The notes: generated by a model from the letters alone, not told the origin. A stretch of DNA of 64,000 bases from Desulfocicer vacuolatum DSM 3385 (GCF_900176365.1 NZ_FWXY01000008.1:124001-188000); one strand, 5' to 3'; counted from the first letter of the stretch, positions 1 through 8,770 are shown. Made by a program: numbers and translations.

Positions 1-650
1 TTCCAGGTCATTTCCCCCAGAGGAATGTGAGAAAATTTTGTTTCACGAAATTGCGGAGCCAGCCGGTAAAAAGTGGCAAGATCAGCCTGCCCGCTTGGCA
101 GACTATCTGCAATGGCCATCACCCGGGATGCTTCCGGTTGGAGTTTAAGCATCAGCTCAATGGTTTCAGCCATGGAAACGGCCTCAATCACTCCTGTGAC
201 AAAGGGGTTGTCATTTTGTGCACTGGCAAGTTCAACATTATTTACCCCCATAAAAACAATGGGGATTTCATTAAACAAAGCTTGTTGATGTTCAAGGGCA
301 AATATCAGAGCATTATCATCCCCGGTGACAATGACATCATAGGGAGGCAGTTGTTCCAGCTTTCTGGCAAGTCCTTGTTTAAAAAGAATGATATTCAATT
401 GATCTGAAAATCGCTTGGAATCCATAAATTCAATGTCAAGAAAAATATTTTTCCCTTCAAAGGAAGCGCTCAAGCCATCCACCTGTTGAAAAAATGTGGG
501 AAATGCCGGATGATAAGCGCTTATGAATAGAACCCGCCTGTTCAAATCAAAATTCGGTGTTCCAGTTGAGGGAACAGGCCATTGAACAGATATGAACACC
601 GCAACAAAAAGCCCCCAAATAATCCATGAACATTTAAAAATTTTATCCAC
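1..650 (-). CDS. Partial gene: ABC-substrate-binding-domain protein, possibly a sensor kinase (3' end off left edge)
   Basis: The minus strand is open from a GTG at 648-650 (GGAGAGG-type ribosome binding site just upstream) to the left edge, about 216 codons. The N terminus is a short basic stretch then a hydrophobic segment (IIWGLFVAVFISV), consistent with a signal peptide or membrane anchor. It is followed by RVLFISAYHPAFPTFFQQ and later PYDVIVTGDDNAL and IPIVFMGVNN. This pattern is typical of the ABC transporter substrate-binding-like domain (PF04392), which in Desulfobacterales is often the periplasmic input domain of sensor histidine kinases. The fold assignment is from remembered family patterns. 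Whether a kinase follows cannot be seen because the C-terminal part lies outside the window. Upstream is a long intergenic region, so it probably has its own promoter. Confidence 0.7.
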   Translation of the reverse strand, partial: MDKIFKCSWIIWGLFVAVFISVQWPVPSTGTPNFDLNRRVLFISAYHPAFPTFFQQVDGLSASFEGKNIFLDIEFMDSKRFSDQLNIILFKQGLARKLEQLPPYDVIVTGDDNALIFALEHQQALFNEIPIVFMGVNNVELASAQNDNPFVTGVIEAVSMAETIELMLKLQPEASRVMAIADSLPSGQADLATFYRLAPQFRETKFSHIPLGEMTW

Positions 651-803
651 ATCCCTCTCCCATATATGAAGATCAGTCCCTTGATCCAATTTTAAATATT
701 CCTTATGGACAACAATCAATCAACCGTACAGATGGGTTGTCAAAATTAGACCGCCAATTAGTGCATATAGATAACTCAACTTTCGGTGTTCGCATTTCGT
801 GGT

Positions 804-892
804 GGGGTCAGGCGTTCGTTATTGACATTATCGAGGCTTTTTTCGTTGGCAAAGGCCTTGGTCGATAACATCAATAACAAAAGCCTGACCCC
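804..892. repeat. 89-bp palindromic REP/MITE-like element in the 651-1179 gap
   Basis: Two arms of about 35 bp, starting GGGGTCAGGC and ending GCCTGACCCC, are inverted around a short centre. They match with only about four mismatches (shared core GTTATTGA...TTATCGA). Ends of the GGGGTCAGG type are familiar from REP-like elements mobilised by REP-associated tyrosine transposases; that link is inference, since no transposase gene is seen here. The remainder of the 651-1179 interval holds no supportable gene. It must contain the promoters of the left-edge gene (minus) and of the reductase gene starting at 1180 (plus). Confidence 0.6.
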
Positions 893-1179
893 GTCGGTAC
901 ACTGAGCCCATCGGTACATTTAAAAATGCCAGCTTTGAAATGAAGCCCGAAAGTTGAGTAGATAAGTCATCCTTTTATCATGGCTATTACAAAATTAAAA
1001 CCACTGCCAATCCCAATCCCACCATCGTCTACTTGTGAAAGATATCAGCCTTATGGTATTATTGGTTTAACAATGACAATACCCTGAATTCGAATCACCC
1101 AGGCTGACCCATGCGGTAAGCAAACATCGTCCCAACTGATTTTTAAGGAAGAGAAAGAAAGAAGCTGGGAAACTCATAC

Positions 1180-2439
1180 ATGAAACAAAACAACAAAAAA
1201 AATAAATTTAGCTATCCCTATCTTTTCAGCCCGATAACAGTGGGGGGATACCACATGGCAAATCGCCTGGTGGCTCTGCCGGTGCATACAGGGTTTGCCC
1301 AAACCAATGGGAATCCCAGCCCATGGATGGAAGCGTTATATTCCCGATTGGCAGCATCAGGAGTTGGCATGGTGGTTGTTGCCAATGCCGCAGTTTCCCA
1401 TGATGGCGCGGTCTCCAGATTCAATCTAATGGCGGATCGGGATGAATTGCTCCCAGGATTGACCCGACTGGCCGAAAAAATCAAACAAAATGGTGCCATT
1501 GCCTGTCTTCAATTAAACCATGCCGGTCGATTTGCAAAGACAAAACGTCCTCTGCTCCCCTCCCCCATCATCAGTACAAACCTTTTTTTTAACATGGAAT
1601 CTTTAAAATATTTCCTGCATTTCTTCCCCTTTGAAAAACGCTTTAAACTCACACGCGCCTTTATTCGTCAAATAGCAAACTGGAGACATGCCATGACCGC
1701 CGAAGACAGGGAAAGGGTAATGAACGATTTTGCCAATGCTGCCGTAAGAGCCTATGAAGCCGGATTTGACATGGTGGAACTTCATGGGGCAAATGGATAT
1801 CTTTTATGCCAGTATCTTTCATTGTTTACCAACAAACTAAAATCTGACTCAGGCTTTGGGGGCAATTTTCAAGGTCGAGTGGCATTTCCCCTGGAGGTGG
1901 TTAAAAGCGTTAAAAAAAGGTTGCCTGAAAATTTTCCAGTGGGATTCCGGCTCATCCTCCGGGAATGGGTGCCGGATGGCATTAATTTGCCAGAAGCGTT
2001 GGCTTTTGCAAGCCTTTTGGAAAATGAGGGTGTTGCCTATCTTTCTGCCTCGGTGGGTACTTACAACTCTATCCTCTCGCCTGAAATTTTAAAAAAGATG
2101 GATAAGCCAATATATCTTGATGCCGATGTAAAAAAGCTAACGGCCAAGGTTAACATTCCAACCATCATTTCTGGAAGAATAACCACTCCCTCCCAGGCCG
2201 AGGCACTTATCCGCCAGGGAACGTCCGATCTCATCGGTCTGGGACGTTCTCTTCGCACAGACCCTGAATGGGTGGTAAAGGCGAAAACGTCCTGCGAAAA
2301 AATCATCCGGTGCACCAATTGCAACCAGTGTTTAAAAAGGGTCATCCTGGAAAAGGGGTTTAATTGTCGACTATGGCCTAAATCATACCAGGAAAAAACA
2401 GTACTTGAACACAAGATGCTGACCCGGAACAGGAAATAA
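1180..2439 (+). CDS. NADH:flavin oxidoreductase, Old Yellow Enzyme family with Fe-S motif
   Basis: A 419-residue protein of the OYE/2,4-dienoyl-CoA reductase family, a FMN-binding TIM barrel that reduces activated C=C bonds with NAD(P)H. The N terminus has the family pattern (LFSPITVGG...NRLVALPVHTGFA), then LQLNHAGRF and ELHGANGYLLCQYLS near residue 205, where substrate-binding residues normally lie. SGRITTPSQAE and DLIGLGRSLRTDPEW form the C-terminal phosphate-binding part. Cysteines 378, 381, 384 and 396 form the C-x2-C-x2-C-x11-C cluster of the dienoyl-CoA-reductase branch that holds a 4Fe-4S centre. The chain stops soon after the cysteines, so the C-terminal FAD/NAD domain of FadH-type enzymes is missing. 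It converges with the FAD oxidoreductase gene, whose last base is the next nucleotide. Substrate unknown. Confidence 0.88.
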   Translation: MKQNNKKNKFSYPYLFSPITVGGYHMANRLVALPVHTGFAQTNGNPSPWMEALYSRLAASGVGMVVVANAAVSHDGAVSRFNLMADRDELLPGLTRLAEKIKQNGAIACLQLNHAGRFAKTKRPLLPSPIISTNLFFNMESLKYFLHFFPFEKRFKLTRAFIRQIANWRHAMTAEDRERVMNDFANAAVRAYEAGFDMVELHGANGYLLCQYLSLFTNKLKSDSGFGGNFQGRVAFPLEVVKSVKKRLPENFPVGFRLILREWVPDGINLPEALAFASLLENEGVAYLSASVGTYNSILSPEILKKMDKPIYLDADVKKLTAKVNIPTIISGRITTPSQAEALIRQGTSDLIGLGRSLRTDPEWVVKAKTSCEKIIRCTNCNQCLKRVILEKGFNCRLWPKSYQEKTVLEHKMLTRNRK

Positions 2440-4623
2440 TCAGAGGTTGTTTACGCATTTTTCTGCTTCCCCTTTTATGGTGCAGATGGCATGATTCCAT
2501 ACCACATCATGGGCATAATCTGGAAACAAATGTTTAAACAGTGTCCAGAAAATTCTACCCGGCCAGGTCCTACCCTTTTGAAAATCAAAGGCAGTATAGA
2601 TTACCAGTCGATTGTTTCCATCCCTTGTCGGGGTGATATCAAAAATTAATTTTCCCTGTTTTGTAAAAAGCTCTGCTGGCTCATAGAACAACACCCTTTC
2701 CGGAAGAACTTTAATCAGTTGGATATCCATGGAAATGGGTAACCCTTTTAAACGATATTGAACAACCGCGCCTTCCCGAAGGGGTGTGCCAGACACATTT
2801 TTCACATCCACAAATCGAAGTTTGAGAAACTTGCTCTGGATGGTTCCAAATTTGCCAAGCTCCTGAAAAATTGCGCTGGCATCGGCCCTGATTTTAATAG
2901 CATACATTCGTTCCATTTCAGGGTGTGGGTCCAGGTCTATCCCTAAATGCCCGGCAATGGATTTTTTAAAATAATCACGTTTTTCCTTAATAATCACCGT
3001 TGGATATCGACCCTGATCATCCCAATTCAAATCAAAAAAAATTTCCGTTAAAATATTTCGACATGTTTTATATATTCCCCTCAAAATTGAAGAAAAAACA
3101 GCAGGGGAAACAATATTCCTGCAAACCTCCCCATAATCTGCAGCACCACTGCCCACCTTCCATAAAACCGCTCCCAGGGGCCATTTAGTTTTTTCTTTGA
3201 ATTTCATCTCTGTGGCAAAGGTTTGATATAAAATTCGACTCAAAAGAGTGGAAGAGAGAGCCATCTGGGTCACCCCCATCACCCGTTTACCATGGTGATT
3301 GTCCTTTTCAAGCCACTTTAAAACCCACCCACATCCCTGGGCAAGACTTTTTTTATCCACACCTTTATGAATAACTGTCTGAGCAAGTGACCGGGCGCTT
3401 ATAAAGGCAGAAAAGAGACCATCTCTGTAAAGGCGTGCTCCCAGGGAATCTCCAGCCATGGCGATTTTATCACAAAATGCTTCTTTGGCAGGTGTTACGG
3501 CCATGCGTGGCGCACATCTACAGGTCACAGGAAATTTCCGGGCAGCGTAAGCGAGTGTACTTTCATTGACAACAGCATTGTCAATGGAGAAAGCGTTTTG
3601 ACATTGCGTTGTATCCCCACATTTCGAAATTTTATGGATTGTATCAAGACCGGGTAAAATCGTTTGAACATGGGGTAAGGAAAGAAATCCATGGATAATC
3701 CCATTGATATCCTCAGAAGATAAGGTTTTATCAACACTCTTTCCGGTGAGGGCAACAGTAAGGTAGTCACCCTTAGGTACCAGGGCAACGTGATCAAGTT
3801 TCAACTCTCCACCACCTGATATGATGATATAGATTTCCCTGTGCATATATTTTTTTAAATAATTTTTACCCGGTTTTAATTCAAAAACAAGTGCACGTTT
3901 TGTCACCGGTGGTGTGAACAGGGGATTGAGCCGCTGATATGATTTCCAAAACAAATTTTCTTTGTGGTTTTGATTGTGGTTAACGCCGGGGCAGATACCA
4001 ACAAAATCAGATTCAACTGAAAAACTATTCCCCACATGCGGTTTTATGCTCAGACAGGGGGTTACCATCTCTTTGTTTACAGGAAAATTTTGTGGTCTAT
4101 AAAGAGAAGGATAGAAATATTTAATATTCAGAACTTCTCCGGCAATAAGTGTTGCCCCTTCATCAACGGCCCTTTGTAATAGAAATGCGTCAAATCCCCG
4201 GGGAAAATTGGGGTGCAGTTTTTGTCGTCCGGGGGGTAAATTTCCCCTGAATACTGACACAAGACGTTGGCCCACAGGCACTTTTAAAGGGAAATTTTTC
4301 CAAAAACCATGTATCCAAATGTGGGAAAAACTTTCTGCCACCATTTCCCGGGGCAGAATGATGCCGCATTGTGTCAGCTCTTCCAGTAATCGGGGGGACA
4401 GGACTCCGGCACAAAAATTACACCCATTGAACTTTCGGACAGTGCCATCCTGGTCAAGGACCAGATTTTTATCAACTATGGTAACATAGATATCCAGATT
4501 GTTTTTTTTTGCCTCCTTGAGTAAATGTATCCCCAAAAAAGCTCCGGCAGGACCGCCGCCCAGGATAAAAATTCTGGCTCCATCTTTAAGTTGCAAAGGT
4601 TTCTCAAGCTGTTTATTTATCAT
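2440..4623 (-). CDS. FAD-dependent oxidoreductase with C-terminal SRPBCC-like domain
   Basis: A 727-residue protein. Residues about 16-40 carry a Rossmann FAD motif (IFILGGGPAGAFLG). The flavoprotein part resembles geranylgeranyl-reductase/PHBH-type enzymes, with a second FAD-contact region at KIAMAGDSLGARLYRDG near residue 400. A Cys-rich patch (NGCNFCAG) lies near residue 68. The last 150 residues (from about 575) look like a START/SRPBCC ligand-binding domain: alternating strands with LKLRFVDVKNVSGTPLREGA and FYEPAELF. Fusion of a flavin oxidoreductase to a lipid-binding fold suggests a hydrophobic substrate; that is inference. A good ribosome binding site (GGAGAAA) precedes the ATG. The 5' flank contains a degenerate copy of dispersed repeat A. 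Confidence 0.75.
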   Translation of the reverse strand: MINKQLEKPLQLKDGARIFILGGGPAGAFLGIHLLKEAKKNNLDIYVTIVDKNLVLDQDGTVRKFNGCNFCAGVLSPRLLEELTQCGIILPREMVAESFSHIWIHGFWKNFPLKVPVGQRLVSVFRGNLPPGRQKLHPNFPRGFDAFLLQRAVDEGATLIAGEVLNIKYFYPSLYRPQNFPVNKEMVTPCLSIKPHVGNSFSVESDFVGICPGVNHNQNHKENLFWKSYQRLNPLFTPPVTKRALVFELKPGKNYLKKYMHREIYIIISGGGELKLDHVALVPKGDYLTVALTGKSVDKTLSSEDINGIIHGFLSLPHVQTILPGLDTIHKISKCGDTTQCQNAFSIDNAVVNESTLAYAARKFPVTCRCAPRMAVTPAKEAFCDKIAMAGDSLGARLYRDGLFSAFISARSLAQTVIHKGVDKKSLAQGCGWVLKWLEKDNHHGKRVMGVTQMALSSTLLSRILYQTFATEMKFKEKTKWPLGAVLWKVGSGAADYGEVCRNIVSPAVFSSILRGIYKTCRNILTEIFFDLNWDDQGRYPTVIIKEKRDYFKKSIAGHLGIDLDPHPEMERMYAIKIRADASAIFQELGKFGTIQSKFLKLRFVDVKNVSGTPLREGAVVQYRLKGLPISMDIQLIKVLPERVLFYEPAELFTKQGKLIFDITPTRDGNNRLVIYTAFDFQKGRTWPGRIFWTLFKHLFPDYAHDVVWNHAICTIKGEAEKCVNNL

Positions 4624-4635
4624 TTTATTTCTCCC

Positions 4636-4725
4636 ATAACTCCCACGGGCAGACCGTATTCTGATATCGTTCCCCCCAAAACAAAGTTTGAAAAACCAGT
4701 GGCTTGCACGATTTTTTTATATAAA
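4636..4725 (-). repeat. Dispersed repeat module A, degenerate copy
   Basis: Minus-orientation copy of the roughly 90-bp module found at least seven times in this window. It is recognised by CCCACGGGCAGACCGTATTC followed by a CCGTTCC-like block, AACAAAG and a terminal TTTATATAAAA. It sits between the FAD oxidoreductase start and the end of the ATP-grasp gene. Confidence 0.6.
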
Positions 4726-4753
4726 ACAAGGCCTAAGCAGCATTTGAGCTATC

Positions 4754-5533
4754 TTATATTTTACCGGCATTGAGAAGATCACACAGCAATTTTTTATAAT
4801 TTATCCCAGCCTTTGCAAATCCTTTGATCCCATATTTCATATTGGCTTCCAGCACATAAAATTGCCCATCCTTTTCTACGATGTCGATCCCCACATCGTC
4901 CCATCCACATAGAGAGGCGGTTTTCAGCGCCAGCTCCAGGGCCTCTTGGGGCACCGGGTTAAAGGAGATATGACCGCCCTGGAACACATTGGTGCGAAAA
5001 GGATCAACTCCCAGCACCCGCCAATAAGAAAGCACAACCTGCTTTCCAATGATGACCACCCTTATATCCCTGTCAATGGGAATATAATTTTGTATATAAG
5101 CAGGTCCGCCCCGGAAAAGGTATTTTGTCAAATCGTCACGGTTCCGGATGAGGTAAACGTGGCGGCCCCGGGAAGATCCCCGGGCTTTTTTTGCCACAAA
5201 AGGGTATTGGAAAAAATCTAAAATCTGTTTTTTCTGCTGTTTTCCAAAAAATATGTAAGTCCGGGGATGGGGAAGCCCCATCATCTGAAAGATGACTGTT
5301 TGTCGAATTTTATCCTGGGCAAATTTATAGGTGTGAAAGTTTGGAAAAGTCTCTTTACCCATGGTGTGAAACAGATCAGCATAAAACGAGGTGGGATAAT
5401 AGATCCGAGGTGCTTTTAAAATGACATCTTGATCCAGGGGAGAGTAATCGGAAAAATTCGGCTTAAAACCCACCGTTCGAACCTGGGGGCAATGGGATAA
5501 TCTGACACCTATGGCAATTGAAAATTTTATAAT
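4754..5533 (-). CDS. RimK-like ATP-grasp ligase, probable ATT start
   Basis: ATP-grasp family protein of the RimK type, which ligates an amino acid (often glutamate) to a carboxylate using ATP. Visible motifs: FVAKKARGSSRGRHVYLI (nucleotide-binding strand and glycine loop), then a domain ending in DDVGIDIVEKDGQFYVLEANMKYG, where the Mg-binding acidic and Asn residues lie. The first usual start codon in frame is a GTG at 5473. The reading frame stays open upstream and gives IAIGVRLSHCPQVRTVGFKPNF, which looks like genuine protein sequence. A start at ATT (5533), preceded by AAAGGGGA and overlapping the amidohydrolase stop codon by 7 nt, would give 259 residues. I therefore extend the gene, with the start uncertain. 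Tight coupling to the amidohydrolase implies one operon. Substrate unknown. Confidence 0.75.
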   Translation of the reverse strand: MIKFSIAIGVRLSHCPQVRTVGFKPNFSDYSPLDQDVILKAPRIYYPTSFYADLFHTMGKETFPNFHTYKFAQDKIRQTVIFQMMGLPHPRTYIFFGKQQKKQILDFFQYPFVAKKARGSSRGRHVYLIRNRDDLTKYLFRGGPAYIQNYIPIDRDIRVVIIGKQVVLSYWRVLGVDPFRTNVFQGGHISFNPVPQEALELALKTASLCGWDDVGIDIVEKDGQFYVLEANMKYGIKGFAKAGINYKKLLCDLLNAGKI

Positions 5534-6675
5534 TTTTCCCCTTTTATTATGGATTCGGGCATAACAGCATAAGAAAAAATTTTCCCCTTTTCAAGGGAGC
5601 CCAGTTTATGATCCATCAAAAGCGCCCGGGCAGGATTAAGAGTAATCAGCGAGATGGCCTCTGAAATGGAAACAGACTGCTCAATTCGTTTAAGAAAGTA
5701 AGATAATTCATTCCATAAATTGAGATCATGGTTGGATGCAATGCTGTCTGTGCCCAGACAGACCCGGATACCGGCATCCAGAAATTTTTCCCAGGGGGCC
5801 CGGCCCACCCCAATGAACTCATTGCTCCGGGGGCACAGGCATACATTGGTAGCAGTGTTTGCAAGTGTTTCAATGTCTTTGTCCGACACCTTGACACAAT
5901 GCACTGCCAGGGTGGTGCTGTCCAGCAATCCAAGGTCCCGTCCATGCTCAATGGGGGTCTTCATGGGTGGAACATATTGTCCCAGCAAATTGTTTTGTTC
6001 CAGCAATTTATAAAAGCTGTTTTTTTCTCCCATGAGCATGCCGATTTCATCTTCATGCTCAGCCATATGTATGGAAAATGGAAGCCCCATTTTACTGTCC
6101 TTGCGTTTGATCTCTTTGAGCATGGCCGGATGGGTGGTGTGAAGGGCATGCCCGGCCCCTGCAACGGCCCCCAGATCTGTTTTCCCATGGGGAAAGATTC
6201 CAGCCTGGGAAACGGCAGGTAAAAAACCAAAGGCTTCAAAAAAACAGGTATGATAAATTCCCAGGTTTGTCAAAATATCAATTATTTTTCCATTCTGGGG
6301 TGTTACTATATCGCCGTAACAGCAAACCCCTTGGTCCCTTGCCGCAATTACAGCCTGTTCAACGGCAATAAAATCAATTTCCCTGTAGTTATGGGCCATC
6401 ATACTCAAAAGCCAGGGAATAAAACCCTCACCGGATACGGTTTTACCTTTAAGTTTTGATAACTCCAGATGACAATGGGCATTGACAAGCCCTGGCACAA
6501 TGGTCACGCTTCCCAGGTCTGTCACCTCTCCGGAACAGGCATTTTTAAATTGAGAATAGGTTCCCACCCCATGGATGACATGGCCGTCATGGACAATACA
6601 TCCATTATCAATGGGCTCTTGGCATGGATTACCGGTGATAATTTGTTTGCAACGAATATATTCAATTTTTGTCAT
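5527..6675 (-). CDS. Amidohydrolase-family metal-dependent deaminase/hydrolase
   Basis: A 382-residue amidohydrolase of the COG0402 (chlorohydrolase/guanine-deaminase/aminofutalosine-deaminase) superfamily. Metal ligands are recognisable: His67 and His69 in VNAHCHLE, a central His in SIHMAEHEDE, a His in LAVHCVKV, and Asp in CLGTDSIASN. The N-terminal beta-sandwich (IVHDGHVIHGVG) and the C-terminal LITLNPARALLMDHKLGSLEKGK segment are standard. Relatives in deltaproteobacteria include aminodeoxyfutalosine deaminase of menaquinone synthesis. No other futalosine-pathway gene is in the window, so substrate is left open. Its stop codon overlaps the start of the ATP-grasp gene. Upstream (6676-6832) lies a structured 60-nt element and the end of selO. 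Confidence 0.85.
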   Translation of the reverse strand: MTKIEYIRCKQIITGNPCQEPIDNGCIVHDGHVIHGVGTYSQFKNACSGEVTDLGSVTIVPGLVNAHCHLELSKLKGKTVSGEGFIPWLLSMMAHNYREIDFIAVEQAVIAARDQGVCCYGDIVTPQNGKIIDILTNLGIYHTCFFEAFGFLPAVSQAGIFPHGKTDLGAVAGAGHALHTTHPAMLKEIKRKDSKMGLPFSIHMAEHEDEIGMLMGEKNSFYKLLEQNNLLGQYVPPMKTPIEHGRDLGLLDSTTLAVHCVKVSDKDIETLANTATNVCLCPRSNEFIGVGRAPWEKFLDAGIRVCLGTDSIASNHDLNLWNELSYFLKRIEQSVSISEAISLITLNPARALLMDHKLGSLEKGKIFSYAVMPESIIKGEKL

Positions 6676-6773
6676 ATCATTTCCTACCTCACAGAGCTTT
6701 TACAGAACCACGATAGAGCTTTGGACTGGCGATTACATAAAGGTATCCACATTAGTCAGTTAAGACTTAGGAT

Positions 6774-6833
6774 AGTCAACTTGGGCCTTTACAAGCCCAT
6801 TCTGAATCTCTGATTCAGGAGAGGCGGTTGACT
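6774..6833. other. 60-nt three-way-junction-like inverted repeat after selO
   Basis: A perfect 7-bp outer pair (AGTCAAC at 6774-6780 with GTTGACT at 6827-6833) encloses a GGGC/GCCC hairpin and a perfect CTGAATC/GATTCAG hairpin (6802-6818). The outline resembles a tRNA cloverleaf without T-arm, but the T-loop and U33 are absent. It most likely acts as the 3' structure or terminator of selO, or as a 5' leader structure of the amidohydrolase gene; this is inference. Confidence 0.4.
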
Positions 6834-8425
6834 TACGAGCTACAGGAAAGCATGGAACACCCCGCTCTGTTCCGGGCCCACTCCGGTCTTTTTTCAGCAA
6901 AGTGTTCTTTTTCCGGCTGTTCATCATAGGGATGACGCATCACCTCCAAAAGCTCCTTTACCATGCCATGCTCCCCGGCCTCGGCCTTATCAATGGCCAA
7001 TTGGGCAAGATAATTGCGAAGAACATATTTGGGATTGACCCGGTTCATGGCTTCCCGCCTTTTATCAGAAGGGATACCGTCCTTTGTAAGCCTTACACCA
7101 TAACGCTTCAACCAGGCAATCATTTTCTCTTTGTAGGCCGGGGTGAGTTCTTCCGGAGTATAATACGCCTCCATAAGCGGTGCCATGGAAGTATCATCCC
7201 TGCCGGAAAATTCTGCCCCATCAGGTATATTCACCACTGCAAGGTTCCGGAAAAAAAGGGTCATATCCGTCTCCACCAGGGGCAAAAGATCCAGAAGATC
7301 AGAGATCAAATCTTCATCCGTCTCTTTTTCATATTTTTCAAAGCCAAGCTTCCGGGCCATCATCTGCTGCCAGCCGTGGGTGTAAACATCTACATAAACA
7401 TCCATGGATTCCTGGAGCGGTTCAACCTCCCCGATAAGGGGATAGATGGCATTGGCAAGTTGAACCAGATTCCAATGGGCAATGCCGGACTGATTACCAA
7501 AACAATAGCGCCGTCCCGAAGCATCAGTTGTGTTGGGGGTCCAGGCAGGATCATAGTTTTCCAGCCAGCCATAGGGCCCATAATCAATGGTCAACCCCAG
7601 GATGGACATGTTATCGGTGTTCATCACCCCATGGACAAATCCCACCCGCATCCAGTGAATCACCATTTCTGCGGTGGTGCGGCACACCTGCCGTATCCAT
7701 TGAAGATAGGTCTCCTTTGAGGGGATACCCAAATGGGGAAAATCTGTTTTAATGGTGTAATCCACCAGTTGTTGCAGTAACGCCAATTCATTACGCACCG
7801 CCAAAATCTGAAAATTACCAAATCGGATAAAGGATGGCGCCATGCGGCACACCACAGCCCCTGGTTCCTCTTTGGGATGTCCGTCATAAAACATATCCCG
7901 CACCACCTGCTCCCCGGTGGTGACAAGACTCAATGCCCGGGTGGTGGGAACCCCCAGATGAAACATGGCCTCACTGCACAAAAATTCCCGGATGGAGGAT
8001 CGAAGCACAGCCAGTCCATCGGCGGTGCGCGAATAAGGGGTCAGCCCGGCCCCTTTAAGCTGCAACACCCATCTATGGCCCTGCCGGTTGATCACCTCCC
8101 CCAGATTAATGGCCCGGCCATCCCCCAACTGCCCTACCCAGTTGCCAAACTGATGTCCCCCATAACACATGGCAAAGGGGTCCATACCCAAAAGTTGTTC
8201 ATTACCGGAAAACACCCGGGTAAATTGAGGCGTAAGGCAATCAGATTCGGACAGACCAATAAGGGCAGCCGCCTCCCGGGAGTGGACCACAAGGCCGGGG
8301 ACAGACACAGATACGGGGGGTACCCGGGAATAGCAGGCACCGGTTACCCGGCGTGGCTGACGGTGGGTGAGCGCATCTCCCGGTAATTCCCGGACAAAAC
8401 TGTTATCAAAGGTCAAGGTATTCAT
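6833..8425 (-). CDS. selO: Protein adenylyltransferase SelO (YdiU/UPF0061)
   Basis: A 530-residue SelO pseudokinase, which transfers AMP from ATP to Ser/Thr/Tyr of target proteins and is linked to redox homeostasis in characterised members. Typical blocks: YGGHQFGNWVGQLGDGRA, LQLKGAGLTPYSRTADG, AVLRSSIREFL, HGVMNTDNMSILGLTIDYGP (metal-binding Asn/Asp) and the proline-rich N-terminal TFDNSFVRELPGD. The chain ends in SCSS, the position where animal SelO carries selenocysteine; here a normal Cys codon is present. A longer reading frame reaches 8518, but its first 31 codons lie in dispersed repeat A and do not match the family. The ATG at 8425 gives the family N terminus, so it is chosen. Confidence 0.95.
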   Translation of the reverse strand: MNTLTFDNSFVRELPGDALTHRQPRRVTGACYSRVPPVSVSVPGLVVHSREAAALIGLSESDCLTPQFTRVFSGNEQLLGMDPFAMCYGGHQFGNWVGQLGDGRAINLGEVINRQGHRWVLQLKGAGLTPYSRTADGLAVLRSSIREFLCSEAMFHLGVPTTRALSLVTTGEQVVRDMFYDGHPKEEPGAVVCRMAPSFIRFGNFQILAVRNELALLQQLVDYTIKTDFPHLGIPSKETYLQWIRQVCRTTAEMVIHWMRVGFVHGVMNTDNMSILGLTIDYGPYGWLENYDPAWTPNTTDASGRRYCFGNQSGIAHWNLVQLANAIYPLIGEVEPLQESMDVYVDVYTHGWQQMMARKLGFEKYEKETDEDLISDLLDLLPLVETDMTLFFRNLAVVNIPDGAEFSGRDDTSMAPLMEAYYTPEELTPAYKEKMIAWLKRYGVRLTKDGIPSDKRREAMNRVNPKYVLRNYLAQLAIDKAEAGEHGMVKELLEVMRHPYDEQPEKEHFAEKRPEWARNRAGCSMLSCSS

Positions 8426-8450
8426 ATCTTCGCGGCCTCTTTTCCCATTT

Positions 8451-8546
8451 TTTTTATATGAAATAATCCGCAAACCGGGGGTATATTTCAAGTTTTGTTG
8501 TGGGCGGAACCGGGTCAAAATAAGGTCCGCCCGTGGCGGTTATATG
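8451..8546 (+). repeat. Dispersed repeat module A
   Basis: Plus-orientation copy: TTATATGAAATAATCCGCAA, a variable spacer, TTGTTGTGGGCGGAACCGGG, then GGTCCGCCCGTGGCGGTTAT. The GGGCGGAACC and GGTCCGCCC blocks can pair as a hairpin. It occupies the region just upstream of selO. Confidence 0.85.
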
Positions 8547-8628
8547 ATTTCCTCTCCAAATCCCATTAAAATCAGGCATGACTTTTTAAGTTGCTTGGTG
8601 TGTCATCGCCTATGCAACTAAATGATTA

Positions 8629-8668
8629 AGGCCTATAATAGATATATACATCTATTATAGGCCTCTTT
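8629..8668. terminator. Strong hairpin between tetR and selO
   Basis: A perfect 15-bp stem (AGGCCTATAATAGAT at 8629-8643 with its complement at 8650-8664) and a 6-nt loop, followed on the plus strand by CTTTT. It separates the 3' end of the TetR gene from selO and probably ends transcription from the beta-oxidation block. The weak U-tract on the minus strand leaves some doubt. Confidence 0.6.
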
Positions 8669-8770
8669 TACATCGTGGCAAGTTTTTTAAAAATTTGATC
8701 TTTTTGACTGTGCCTTAATACGGATAACAATTCTAATACTGAATTAGAATCTGGACTGTTACATTGCGAT

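Noticed and set aside
6774-6833. Possible tRNA gene
   Set aside because: Outline is cloverleaf-like but the T-arm, CCA-side bases and U33 are missing.
6833-8425. SelO as a selenoprotein
   Set aside because: The C-terminal position carries a normal Cys codon and the frame ends at an ordinary TAA stop codon; there is no in-frame TGA.
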